Shown piece after piece: positions 20,990 through 28,372 of a stretch of 32,812 nt of DNA; the stretch's first letter is position 1; every line of letters begins with the position of its first letter. The stretch covers positions 1 to 32,812 of IMG/VR virus record IMGVR_UViG_3300031851_000095; one strand, given 5' to 3'. Below the pieces are notes generated by a model. That model made no database searches. It saw only the letters and a program-made list of their open reading frames with translations, and was not told where the DNA came from. This DNA is from a virus. The position numbers and the translations under genes were made by a program.

Positions 20990-21062
20990 CCATCGCGGCT
21001 GATGTAGGTCTTTCCCATAGGGAGACTGACTCTAAGGGTCAACACATAGACAGGGATCTCCA

Positions 21063-21440
21063 ATGCTCATACAGCGAACTCTCATCACACCAGAGCGCCG
21101 CACCTCTATCGCGCTGGAAGCTGTGTTCTGGGAATCAATCGACAGTCTGTCTCAAGGCGAATGGCAACCTTGGGCGCGGGAAGTGTTGAAAGACAAACCT
21201 GCGAACGAAGGCAGGGCGACTTACCTACGAACACTAGTGCATCACACAGTAGTCACAGAGCTCCTTAATCGTCGACTCACTGAAGAGCAGACGCTTAGGC
21301 AATGCACGGAACTGGATAGGGTTGAGATGATGCCTGGAGGGATAGGGGGGAGCTACGAAAAAGGCCAATGGGCGCGTATCGGCGATCACGGGCGCGCGAT
21401 TATAGAGAAATTATCGCAGTTTTCAAGGCGATTCGCCTGA
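21063..21440 (+). CDS. Ribbon-helix-helix domain protein
   Basis: This 125-residue protein opens with a pattern typical of RHH_4 domains: RRTSIALEAVFWESIDSLS, then WAREVLKDKP and GRATYLRTLVHHTVV, where the first strand and two helices bind DNA as a dimer. The C-terminal part (GGIGGSYEKGQWARIG) is less conserved. AGGGA lies about seven bases before the ATG. A transcription regulator of the late region is possible. Confidence 0.6.
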   Translation: MLIQRTLITPERRTSIALEAVFWESIDSLSQGEWQPWAREVLKDKPANEGRATYLRTLVHHTVVTELLNRRLTEEQTLRQCTELDRVEMMPGGIGGSYEKGQWARIGDHGRAIIEKLSQFSRRFA

Positions 21441-21642
21441 TGCCAAGCACTAGATGTTGTGGTTTCGGGTGGATTTGACCTATAGGGCGAGCAGGGGTTT
21501 TCGTAAGTCATTGATTTTATTGATAACCTTCTGCTATTTCCGGTAATAGTAATTACCGGAATTAGTGGGAACCCCGGATTTTAGCCCCCCCTTCGCGAAA
21601 ATCGAGCGGGGTACAGGGATATACCCCCACAGAGAAACCGTC
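21441..21642. other. Structured non-coding segment upstream of the late genes
   Basis: These 202 bases hold no convincing gene. They contain three inverted repeats. The first is a perfect 24-bp element at 21538-21561, with 10-bp arms TTCCGGTAAT and ATTACCGGAA and a 4-nt loop. The second is GATTTT...AAAATC around a C-run (GCCCCCCC). The third is GGGGTA...TACCCC around 21615-21635. None is followed by a T-run, so terminators are unlikely. A packaging (cos) site, a late promoter/operator, or both are possible, since packaging genes follow. Confidence 0.6.
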
Positions 21643-22314
21643 ATGCATCCAGAGCTTCCCAGATCAGCCAAACTATCTCTCTCGGCTTATTCGGACATGT
21701 CTGGTCAGTTCGGTCATAAATTTGAAAATAAATTCACGAGTACGACCTTTTGGTGGATTGAGGGCGAGAAGGACTATCTGGTTTTCAAAGGTAGTGCGGA
21801 GCCCCGAGATTTTTTGGTAGATATTTTTGCATTTCCTCCGGTGCGTTATCTGAGGAACTGGGTTCATCCTGGGTTTGCAATAGCACATAAATCTATTAAG
21901 CCGCGACTGCTCAAAATTTTGCGGAAAATAAAATCTGAAAATAAGCAGTTAGTAATCACCGGGCATTCATTAGGTGCCGCCCAGGCTGAACTGACGCACT
22001 TACTGGCGTTGTCTTATGGGATAGATAGCACCGCTATTTGCTTTGGAAAGCCTCGCGTCTTTTTGAAGAGCTCTAAGAGCCGTTTTCCGAAAGGGTCGAT
22101 GTTATCGGTGGTCTCTGGGTCAGACATTGTCGCCAGGGTTCCCCGGTACTGTTACACGGTTGGCTGCAAGGACCAGGATTTTCTCTATTTGAGTAACCAT
22201 GACGATGTTTATTTGAACCCGGACATGGACTTTGTTGCTGATGATTTCTCTGTCTCTGACTCTATATCTGACCATTCAATGGAGGCCTACCTCCAACGTG
22301 TTGGTGGCTTATGA
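21643..22314 (+). CDS. Class-3 lipase family alpha/beta-hydrolase
   Basis: ATG 21643 follows AGAGA at good spacing; GTG 21565 would add 26 residues of non-conserved sequence. The 223-residue product contains the nucleophile elbow VITGHSLGAA (Ser109), FGKPRVF, the acid GSDIVARVPR (Asp161) and a C-terminal DHSMEAYL (His211), which together make the Ser-Asp-His triad of the Lipase_3 family. VHPGFAIA matches the strand before the lid. No signal peptide is seen. It lies just ahead of small structural-type genes and the terminase. A role in membrane damage, infection or lysis is inferred. Confidence 0.82.
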   Translation: MHPELPRSAKLSLSAYSDMSGQFGHKFENKFTSTTFWWIEGEKDYLVFKGSAEPRDFLVDIFAFPPVRYLRNWVHPGFAIAHKSIKPRLLKILRKIKSENKQLVITGHSLGAAQAELTHLLALSYGIDSTAICFGKPRVFLKSSKSRFPKGSMLSVVSGSDIVARVPRYCYTVGCKDQDFLYLSNHDDVYLNPDMDFVADDFSVSDSISDHSMEAYLQRVGGL

Positions 22315-22493
22315 TTGTCTTTGATTCGTTTGACGACGCACTGGAAGAAGCGAACTGGTGTGCGGAGCAAGAGAAGCGCAAGTACATAATCAAGCGTCTT
22401 CGCCACGGCTACCAGGTCTTACCAAAATACCGTAAGGGCGTTAAGCGATACGCGCACGTTGAGGTTGGGTTTAAGCATGCCAGCAAAGGGTAA
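22311..22493 (+). CDS. Small hypothetical protein
   Basis: This 60-residue protein overlaps the lipase stop in ATGA and the next gene by 17 bp. It is acidic at the N-terminus (FDSFDDALEEANWCAEQE) and basic after it (KRKYIIKRLRHGYQVLP). The compact arrangement and Trp/Tyr-rich middle look like a real small phage protein. No family recognised. Confidence 0.6.
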   Translation: MIVFDSFDDALEEANWCAEQEKRKYIIKRLRHGYQVLPKYRKGVKRYAHVEVGFKHASKG

Positions 22494-22725
22494 AGCGAAG
22501 GTCAAGGTACTCAGTAGCGGTAAGCGTGTGAGCTACGGTCAAGCCGGGAAAGCGAAGGGCGGTGGTCCTCGCGTGAAGCCTGTCACTGCGAAGGGCGATT
22601 CCTACTGCGCGAGATCATTAGGGATTAAAAAGGCTCTTCCGAAATCGAAAGCTAACGATCCGAATACACCGAACAATCTTTCAAGAAAACGTTGGAAATG
22701 TAAGGGGGCTAAAAGTGCCAGGTAA
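22477..22725 (+). CDS. Basic DNA-associated-type small protein
   Basis: ATG 22477 was selected because GAGGTTGGG lies upstream. The 82-residue product is very rich in Lys, Arg and Gly (KVLSSGKRVSYGQAGKAKGG, then NNLSRKRWKCKG) with two Cys. Similar basic proteins with KGDSYCARS are common upstream of phage terminases, and nucleic-acid binding or virion packing is suspected. Function not established. Confidence 0.6.
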   Translation: MPAKGKAKVKVLSSGKRVSYGQAGKAKGGGPRVKPVTAKGDSYCARSLGIKKALPKSKANDPNTPNNLSRKRWKCKGAKSAR

Positions 22726-22870
22726 AGGTTTATACGCGAACATCGCCGCTAAGAAAAAGCGAATTGCCGCAGGGTCGAAAGAGACCATGCGTAAGCCCGG
22801 CTCAAAAGGAGCCCCAACTGCTAAAGCATTTAAGCAGTCCAAAAAGACAGCAAAGAAGGCAAAGAAATGA
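22715..22870 (+). CDS. Tiny basic phage protein (MPGKGLYANI type)
   Basis: A 51-residue frame starts at GTG 22715 after AAGGGGGC and overlaps both neighbours. The sequence (PGKGLYANIAAKKKRIAAGS, then KPGSKGAPTAKAF) is a pattern I recall from many phage genomes next to the terminase. It is strongly basic, with Lys clusters at the C-terminus. Function unknown. Confidence 0.65.
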   Translation: MPGKGLYANIAAKKKRIAAGSKETMRKPGSKGAPTAKAFKQSKKTAKKAKK

Positions 22871-23046
22871 AAGGTGTTAAGCATTACCGAAAAGACGGTA
22901 CAGAGCATAAGGGAGGCATGCACAAGATGTCCGACGGCACTCTGCACAGCGGTAAGACTCACACTGCGTCTTCGAAGCCGCTATTTCATTTTGGTGAATT
23001 GAGTAAGAAAGAGCAGGTTAAGGCTAGATCAAATTGGAAAAAATAG
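22867..23046 (+). CDS. Small basic His-rich phage protein
   Basis: This 59-residue protein starts four bases before the previous stop ends. It has GVKHYRKDGTEHKGGMHKMS, then GKTHTASSKPLFHF and ELSKKEQVKARSNW. The layout matches a widespread family of small phage proteins upstream of packaging genes. Possible virion or DNA-binding role. Unknown function. Confidence 0.65.
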   Translation: MKGVKHYRKDGTEHKGGMHKMSDGTLHSGKTHTASSKPLFHFGELSKKEQVKARSNWKK

Positions 23047-23055
23047 GAGTCTGTC

Positions 23056-23094
23056 ATGCCAGGTAAGAAAAAGCGTGTTCGCAAGCCATATTAG
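23056..23094 (+). CDS. Possible 12-residue basic peptide
   Basis: MPGKKKRVRKPY is encoded after a good AGGAG ribosome-binding site, in line with the basic proteins upstream. The start resembles the neighbouring MPGKG protein. It could be a real micropeptide or a remnant. Length makes it uncertain. Confidence 0.3.
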   Translation: MPGKKKRVRKPY

Positions 23095-23103
23095 GGGGTG
23101 GGA

Positions 23104-23325
23104 ATGAAAGCGTTAATTATATTTCCATTTTTGTTACTTCAAAGCTGCGCTATCGCAGACAAGGTCATCGAAAACACGGACCTTTATTGTTCTAAGGGCT
23201 ACAAATTGGCTCGAGGTGCTGCGCGATCTGTAGTGACTTTAACCACCGGAATCCATGTTCTCGATGCGTGTGATGCTATCGGTGTAGGGGAAACTGATGG
23301 GCCAGAAGAAACAGCAGAACAATAA
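23104..23325 (+). CDS. Small lipoprotein
   Basis: ATG 23104 is preceded by an AGGGGG run. The N-terminus MKALIIFPFLLLQSCAIAD has a short charged region, a hydrophobic core and a lipobox (LQSC), so Cys16 would be acylated after signal-peptidase II cleavage. The mature 58 residues contain three further Cys and an acidic C-terminus. Candidates include a spanin-type or superinfection-exclusion lipoprotein, but it lies away from the lysis genes and has no Rz partner. It overlaps terS by 29 bp. Confidence 0.65.
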   Translation: MKALIIFPFLLLQSCAIADKVIENTDLYCSKGYKLARGAARSVVTLTTGIHVLDACDAIGVGETDGPEETAEQ

Positions 23326-23743
23326 AATGCGCGAGTCGCTTTTGGGCGATCCCGAGACCTACGACAAGATGTTTAAGGTCATTGCGGTGGGTGAGTCAGC
23401 CAATATGCTCTGCAAGGCCTGGGACATCCCATACGGCACGTTGATGTCGCGGATTAACGCAGACCCTGATTTGCGCTATCGCTATGAGGTGGCATGCCAG
23501 GCCCGAGCCTACTACCACATGGAACGAGTGGAAGAGATTGCTAACGATGTTGAAGACTCTATGGAGCCGCAACGCGCAAAAGTTGCTTTGGACGCTCGTC
23601 GCTGGCTGGCATCTAAAATGGACCCAACTCGGTTTGGTGATCGGCAGCGGATTGATTTAACGACGACCGATTTAACGAAACTGCATTTAGACGCAATCAA
23701 AGAACTTGGGATGTCGGAGGAAGTCATAGTTGCCGACCAATAA
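23297..23743 (+). CDS. terS: Terminase small subunit
   Basis: This 148-residue protein has an N-terminal HTH-like region (VIAVGESANMLCKAWDIPYG, then TLMSRINADPDL), a helical core (ERVEEIANDVEDS, ALDARRWLASKMDP) and a C-terminus with RFGDRQRIDL, all typical of phage small terminases that recognise packaging sites. It overlaps the large subunit by 14 bp. The start is preceded by AGGGG. The packaging site it recognises may lie in this gene or in the structured region upstream. Confidence 0.82.
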   Translation: MGQKKQQNNKMRESLLGDPETYDKMFKVIAVGESANMLCKAWDIPYGTLMSRINADPDLRYRYEVACQARAYYHMERVEEIANDVEDSMEPQRAKVALDARRWLASKMDPTRFGDRQRIDLTTTDLTKLHLDAIKELGMSEEVIVADQ

Positions 23744-25127
23744 TCCGTTTGTCGATTTTGTTAAAAAGTACAGGAACGATCCTAAGCAATTTGTCGTTCA
23801 GGTTTTAAAAGCAAAGCCTGACCCCTGGCAAGAAGAGCTCTTAGAGGCCGTACAGGGCAAAGACAGAAAGATCAGCGTAAGAGCAGGGCACGGAGTAGGA
23901 AAGTCAGCAGGAGCCTCCTGGGTGATTATCTGGTACTTCCTAATGAAGCACCCCTGCAAAATTGTCCTTACCGCTCCAACAAGCAGTCAATTATTTGACG
24001 CTCTCTTCTCTGAGGTGAAAAGTTGGATAAAAAAACTACCCGAAGGCTTGCAAGAGCTCGTTGAGGTTACCTCTGACCGCATTGTTTTATTAAGTGCGCC
24101 CCAGGATGCATTTATCTCCTGTAGAACAGCCAGGGCAGAACAACCCGAGGCGATGGCGGGGGTCCACTCAGACAACGTTTTATTAGTTATCGATGAGGCC
24201 TCCGGTATACCCGAAAAGGTTTTTGAAGCAGCAGCAGGATCGATGTCAGGCGAATCTGCAACGACGCTGATGCTAGGAAACCCGGTGCGAACCTCTGGGA
24301 CGTTTTATGAGTCGCACAACCGATTAAAAAGCGAATGGACAACGATGCACGTTAGCTGTGTTGATAGCCCTCGCGTATCGGATAAGTTTGTTGAAGAGAT
24401 GGCGATTAAGTACGGCGAAGAGTCCTCGGCATACGCTGTGCGCGTGTTAGGTGAATTCCCTAAAGTTGACGACGACACAGTTATCTCGATGGGCCTGGTT
24501 GAAGACGCGCAAAATCGTGACGTAGTGATGTCAGAACTCACCCCAAAGATCTGGGGTTTAGACGTTGCACGTTTCGGTCGCGACAGATCGGTCCTCGCCG
24601 AGCGCCAGGGCACAGTAATTAACTGGATAGAGGATTGGAAGGGCAAGGACTTAATGGAGCTCACAGGGCTCGTTAACGCCATGTACGAGAAGCTGCCGCC
24701 TTCCCAACGTCCTGTTGAAATTTCCGTGGACTCAATCGGCATAGGTGCAGGGGTAGTCGATAGACTGCGCGAGCTCGGCCTCCCGGTAAAAGGGATAAAC
24801 GTCTCTGAATCACCCTCGATGCGCGGCAGCTATATAAACCTGCGAGCAGAGCTCTGGTTCCGAATGAAAGAGTGGCTTGAGGCGCGCGATTGCAAGATTC
24901 CTAAAGACGAATCCTTATTCGCAGAACTGGTCTCACCGCGATACTCATTTAACTCTAGCGGTAAGCTAAAAATAGAATCCAAAGATGACATGCGAAAGCG
25001 TGGACTGCCTAGTCCAGATAAAGCTGACGCTGTAATTCTAACCCTCGCAAGTCAGCCAATGATTGCCATGTTCGGCAAGAAGTACACCAGTGGTCGGATA
25101 ACCCGAGGCATAAGGTCAATAGTATGA
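23730..25127 (+). CDS. terL: Terminase large subunit
   Basis: This 465-residue protein is translated from TTG 23730, nine bases after GGAGG. The ATPase domain has Walker A GHGVGKS (residues 53-59), Walker B LLVIDE (151-156) and a coupling motif (LGNPVRTSG). The nuclease domain has GLDVARFGRD (Asp278), ISVDSIGIGAG (Asp334) and DKADAV (Asp430/Asp433), a RNase H-like acidic set. Length suits podoviral terminases. It translocates DNA into the prohead and cuts at the end of packaging. It overlaps the portal gene by 4 bp. Confidence 0.95.
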   Translation: MPTNNPFVDFVKKYRNDPKQFVVQVLKAKPDPWQEELLEAVQGKDRKISVRAGHGVGKSAGASWVIIWYFLMKHPCKIVLTAPTSSQLFDALFSEVKSWIKKLPEGLQELVEVTSDRIVLLSAPQDAFISCRTARAEQPEAMAGVHSDNVLLVIDEASGIPEKVFEAAAGSMSGESATTLMLGNPVRTSGTFYESHNRLKSEWTTMHVSCVDSPRVSDKFVEEMAIKYGEESSAYAVRVLGEFPKVDDDTVISMGLVEDAQNRDVVMSELTPKIWGLDVARFGRDRSVLAERQGTVINWIEDWKGKDLMELTGLVNAMYEKLPPSQRPVEISVDSIGIGAGVVDRLRELGLPVKGINVSESPSMRGSYINLRAELWFRMKEWLEARDCKIPKDESLFAELVSPRYSFNSSGKLKIESKDDMRKRGLPSPDKADAVILTLASQPMIAMFGKKYTSGRITRGIRSIV

Positions 25128-27175
25128 AATACGAAGCTCAAGAAAGTTTAAATTCAGCTCAAGAGCAACTGAACGCCGAGCGTGGCGGCATGAGCACAGA
25201 GGATTTACAGGGCTACGTCGGCTCAATTCTTGACGATTCGAAAACTTATATCGATGACACCATCAGCCCATTACGCGCGAAAGCCCTACAGTATTTTCTA
25301 GGTGAGCAGTTTGGTAACGAAGAAGAAGGGCGGTCCAGTATTGTCGATATGACCGTGAGGGATACGGTAGGCAAGATCATGCCAGCGTTGATGCGTGTAT
25401 TTTTCTCTGCCGACAAGGTCGTTGAATTTGCACCTCGCACCCAGGAGGACACTCCTTACGCAGACATGATCACCGATTATGTGAACTACGTCCTTCAGAG
25501 CGACAACAATCTCTATCTGGAGCTCTCTGCTGCCTGGCAAGACGCGCTCGTGCAGGGTACAGGAATTGTTAAGTATTACTGGGAAGAGAACGGCGACGGC
25601 GAAACTCACGATATGTCAGGACTGACTGAGGAAGCGTTTATCGCTTTGCAATCTGATCCTAAATTAAATATTGAGATCGTTTCGAATATCGTTGATGAGA
25701 TGGGCTCTCGCTACGATGTCACCGTTTCTAAGATAAAGGGCGACAGCCGGGTAAAAATCGCAGCGTTACCCCCAGAAGAGTTTTTGATTGATCGAGCAGC
25801 GACCTCTCTCGAAGACGCAATAATGACCGCGCACAGAAGAATGGCGACGGTGTCTGAACTCGTTCAAATGGGCTATGACGAAGACCTGGTCGAAAGCATG
25901 TCTACTGGTACAGATGAGCTGGATGACAATCGGCTACGCAGGGTAAGAAATCCTGCTGCGCTCGATTATGGGTTTAGAAGCCAGGACGCGACTCGCCTGG
26001 TTGAATACACAGAAGTCTACATGAAGGTGGACTTTAATAATGACGGCATCGCAGAGCTGCGTAAGATTTGCTGCATGGGGAATAGTTACGAGATCGTTCA
26101 CCACGAGCCCTGGCACTCACCGCCGTTTGCGATTTTCTCCCCTCTACCTGACGCGCACGTTTTCTTTGGCTCTTCGATCTTTGACCTGGTCGGTGATATC
26201 CAGCTTATTAAATCGAACGTGATGCGAAATATGCTCGACTCACTGAGCCTCTCGATACATCCGCGCGTTGCGGTCGTTGAAGGCCAGGTAAATATCGATG
26301 ATGTGACCAACACTGAGGTAGGGGCGATTATTCGTCAATCCCAGCCCGGTGCTGTGACCCCATTCAATCTGCCGTTCGTGGGCAAAGAAGCATTCCCAAT
26401 GCTCGGCTACCTGGACACGATGAAAGAGGGCCGTACCGGGATCAGTAAAGCATCGCAAGGCCTCGACGCTGAAAGCCTCCAGAGCACAACTGCTGCTGCG
26501 GTAAACGCGACGGTCCAGGGAGCTCAAGCGCAGATAGAGCTCATCGCTAGGAACTTCGCAGAAGTCGGCATGCGTCAATTGGTTATGGGTGTGTTTAACC
26601 TCGTTTCTAAGCATCAAGACTACGAAAGAGTAGTGCGATTAAAAGGAGCCTGGACACCGATTGATCCTCGCGCCTGGTCCGCGGAGATGGACGTTGTTGT
26701 AAACATGCCAATTGGTGCGATCAATGAAGCTGAGAAGCGATCGGCAATGGCAGGGATCGTGAACAAACAAGAAGAGATCATTTCTAAGTTCGGTCCTTCT
26801 AATCCCCTGGTAAGTCTTGATCAATACCGAAATGCGATAGCTGAGACGATCAGCATGTCTGGATATAAAAACACCAGTAAGTTTATCGCTGAAGGTGAAA
26901 TTAGACTCCCAGAGCCTCCACCGCCTAAGCCATCAGCAGAAGAGCTCTTAATTGAAACTCAGCGTGAGCAGATCCAGGCTGACATCCAAAAGAAAGCCGC
27001 CGACCTTGAACTCCAACGACAGCAGATGATTCGCGACGATGATTTCCGACACGATAAGTTGGAAGCCGATGTGATGATGAACGCTGCCGAGATGAAAGCC
27101 AAATACGGTGTTCAATTAGATGTCGCGCAGATTAAAGCAATGAAGGATGAGATTCGGCCGGAGAACATTCAATGA
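25124..27175 (+). CDS. Portal protein
   Basis: This 683-residue protein starts in an ATGA overlap with terL. It carries the portal fold pattern: an acidic N-terminus, AKALQYFLGEQFGNEEEGRS, IVDMTVRDTVGKIMPALMRV, DALVQGTGIVKYYW, LPPEEFLIDRAATS, the stem/clip region, and a long helical C-terminus (DIQKKAADLELQRQQM). The size agrees with the P22/SU10-type portal family. It forms the dodecameric channel through which DNA enters and leaves, and contacts the terminase and adaptor. Confidence 0.88.
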   Translation: MKYEAQESLNSAQEQLNAERGGMSTEDLQGYVGSILDDSKTYIDDTISPLRAKALQYFLGEQFGNEEEGRSSIVDMTVRDTVGKIMPALMRVFFSADKVVEFAPRTQEDTPYADMITDYVNYVLQSDNNLYLELSAAWQDALVQGTGIVKYYWEENGDGETHDMSGLTEEAFIALQSDPKLNIEIVSNIVDEMGSRYDVTVSKIKGDSRVKIAALPPEEFLIDRAATSLEDAIMTAHRRMATVSELVQMGYDEDLVESMSTGTDELDDNRLRRVRNPAALDYGFRSQDATRLVEYTEVYMKVDFNNDGIAELRKICCMGNSYEIVHHEPWHSPPFAIFSPLPDAHVFFGSSIFDLVGDIQLIKSNVMRNMLDSLSLSIHPRVAVVEGQVNIDDVTNTEVGAIIRQSQPGAVTPFNLPFVGKEAFPMLGYLDTMKEGRTGISKASQGLDAESLQSTTAAAVNATVQGAQAQIELIARNFAEVGMRQLVMGVFNLVSKHQDYERVVRLKGAWTPIDPRAWSAEMDVVVNMPIGAINEAEKRSAMAGIVNKQEEIISKFGPSNPLVSLDQYRNAIAETISMSGYKNTSKFIAEGEIRLPEPPPPKPSAEELLIETQREQIQADIQKKAADLELQRQQMIRDDDFRHDKLEADVMMNAAEMKAKYGVQLDVAQIKAMKDEIRPENIQ

Positions 27176-27402
27176 ACGTGATGGAAGATGCGGATCACGC
27201 CAAGCGGCTTTTGGATGATGAACTCCTCCAACGTGTCCTTTCTAACATGGTTTCCGATCTCCAATTACGTTGGTTGCAAACTGACCCGGCAGATACAGAT
27301 TTAAGAGAACAGCTCTACTACGAGCTGCAAGGTGTGAAGCGATTTGGGGAAAGCCTCAAGACGTTTTATGACCGAGGTTTATTCATGCAAAAAAAGAGGT
27401 GA
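27172..27402 (+). CDS. Small acidic hypothetical protein between portal and scaffold
   Basis: This 76-residue helical protein overlaps the portal in ATGA. It has HAKRLLDDELLQRVLSNMVS and DTDLREQLYYELQGVKRF. Proteins of this size and position are frequent in podoviruses with SU10-like capsids and may help head assembly. No motif beyond helices is visible. Confidence 0.65.
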   Translation: MNVMEDADHAKRLLDDELLQRVLSNMVSDLQLRWLQTDPADTDLREQLYYELQGVKRFGESLKTFYDRGLFMQKKR

Positions 27403-27407
27403 TTTAA

Positions 27408-28367
27408 ATGTCCGCTGAAACTCCACGCGCTGGAACAATTCAAGAGGCACAAGCACAGGTACTGTCTATGTTAAATGGCGAGGAGGTAGTTGCTACCCCC
27501 GAAGCTGAGGATAGTGCCCCACCTGAAGAGCTTCCTATTGAGGAAGAACAAGAAGATGTCAGCTACACAGACGATGATGAAGAAAATATTCGAACCTATA
27601 ATGTGCGCGTCGATGGCGATGACTTAGAGGTTACCGAAGAAGAGCTTCTGAAAGGCTACAGCCGACAATCTGATTACAGTAAGAAGACACAGGAACTTGC
27701 AGAACAGCGACATACGCTTGAGTCAATGACTCAGGAAAATGAAGCTGCTAGGGAGCGAATGTCACAACTCATTCCCGAACTGGAAGCCAACCTTCTTAAG
27801 ATTCAACAAGGTCTCGATGCGGAGCCAAACTGGGACGCGCTTTACAAGCAAGACCCAACCAAAGCGATTCGGATTGAAAGAGATTTCAACCGACGAAAAG
27901 AGGCAAACAAACAACAGCTCGCCGCACTAGCTCAAGAGAAGCAACGCTTACACGTTGAACAAGAGTCTCACACAGCACAGGCGAGAGATAAATTTCTGAA
28001 TCAACAGGCTGGATTGCTTATCGAGAACATCCCCGAATGGAAGGATGAGAAGACGGCAATCTCTGAAAAATCAGCAATTGAAGAATGGTCGCTGAAAAAC
28101 GGTTACTTAGATAAGGACCGAATCGCGAACATAATGGATTGGGGCAGTGTTGCAATGATGCGTAAAGCTTGGTTGTACGACCAGGGCAAAGTTGCTGTAA
28201 ACAAGGCCAAATCGCAATCCTCAAAAACCCTTTCTCCAGGGAATAAAACCCGCTCCGCACCAACCCGAAGCGCGTATCGAGATCAGCAAGCTCGTCTGAA
28301 ACAGACAGGCAAGACTAAAGATGCCGAGGCTCTGATTGCGATGCAGTTGAATTCAATTAAGAGATAA
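27408..28367 (+). CDS. Scaffolding protein
   Basis: This 319-residue protein is acidic at the N-terminus (TPEAEDSAPPEELPIEEEQE), then carries VRVDGDDLEVTEEELLKGYS and SDYSKKTQELAEQR, a pattern common in phage scaffolds. It continues as a long coiled coil (residues about 95-220) and ends basic (TKDAEALIAMQLNSIKR), the part that usually binds the coat protein. It directly precedes the major capsid gene. AGAGGTG precedes the ATG. It is expected to direct prohead assembly and leave before packaging. Confidence 0.82.
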   Translation: MSAETPRAGTIQEAQAQVLSMLNGEEVVATPEAEDSAPPEELPIEEEQEDVSYTDDDEENIRTYNVRVDGDDLEVTEEELLKGYSRQSDYSKKTQELAEQRHTLESMTQENEAARERMSQLIPELEANLLKIQQGLDAEPNWDALYKQDPTKAIRIERDFNRRKEANKQQLAALAQEKQRLHVEQESHTAQARDKFLNQQAGLLIENIPEWKDEKTAISEKSAIEEWSLKNGYLDKDRIANIMDWGSVAMMRKAWLYDQGKVAVNKAKSQSSKTLSPGNKTRSAPTRSAYRDQQARLKQTGKTKDAEALIAMQLNSIKR

Positions 28368-28372
28368 AAATC

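Noticed and set aside
21565-21642. N-terminal extension of the lipase from GTG 21565
   Set aside because: No Shine-Dalgarno, and the added residues run through the inverted-repeat region with no lipase similarity.
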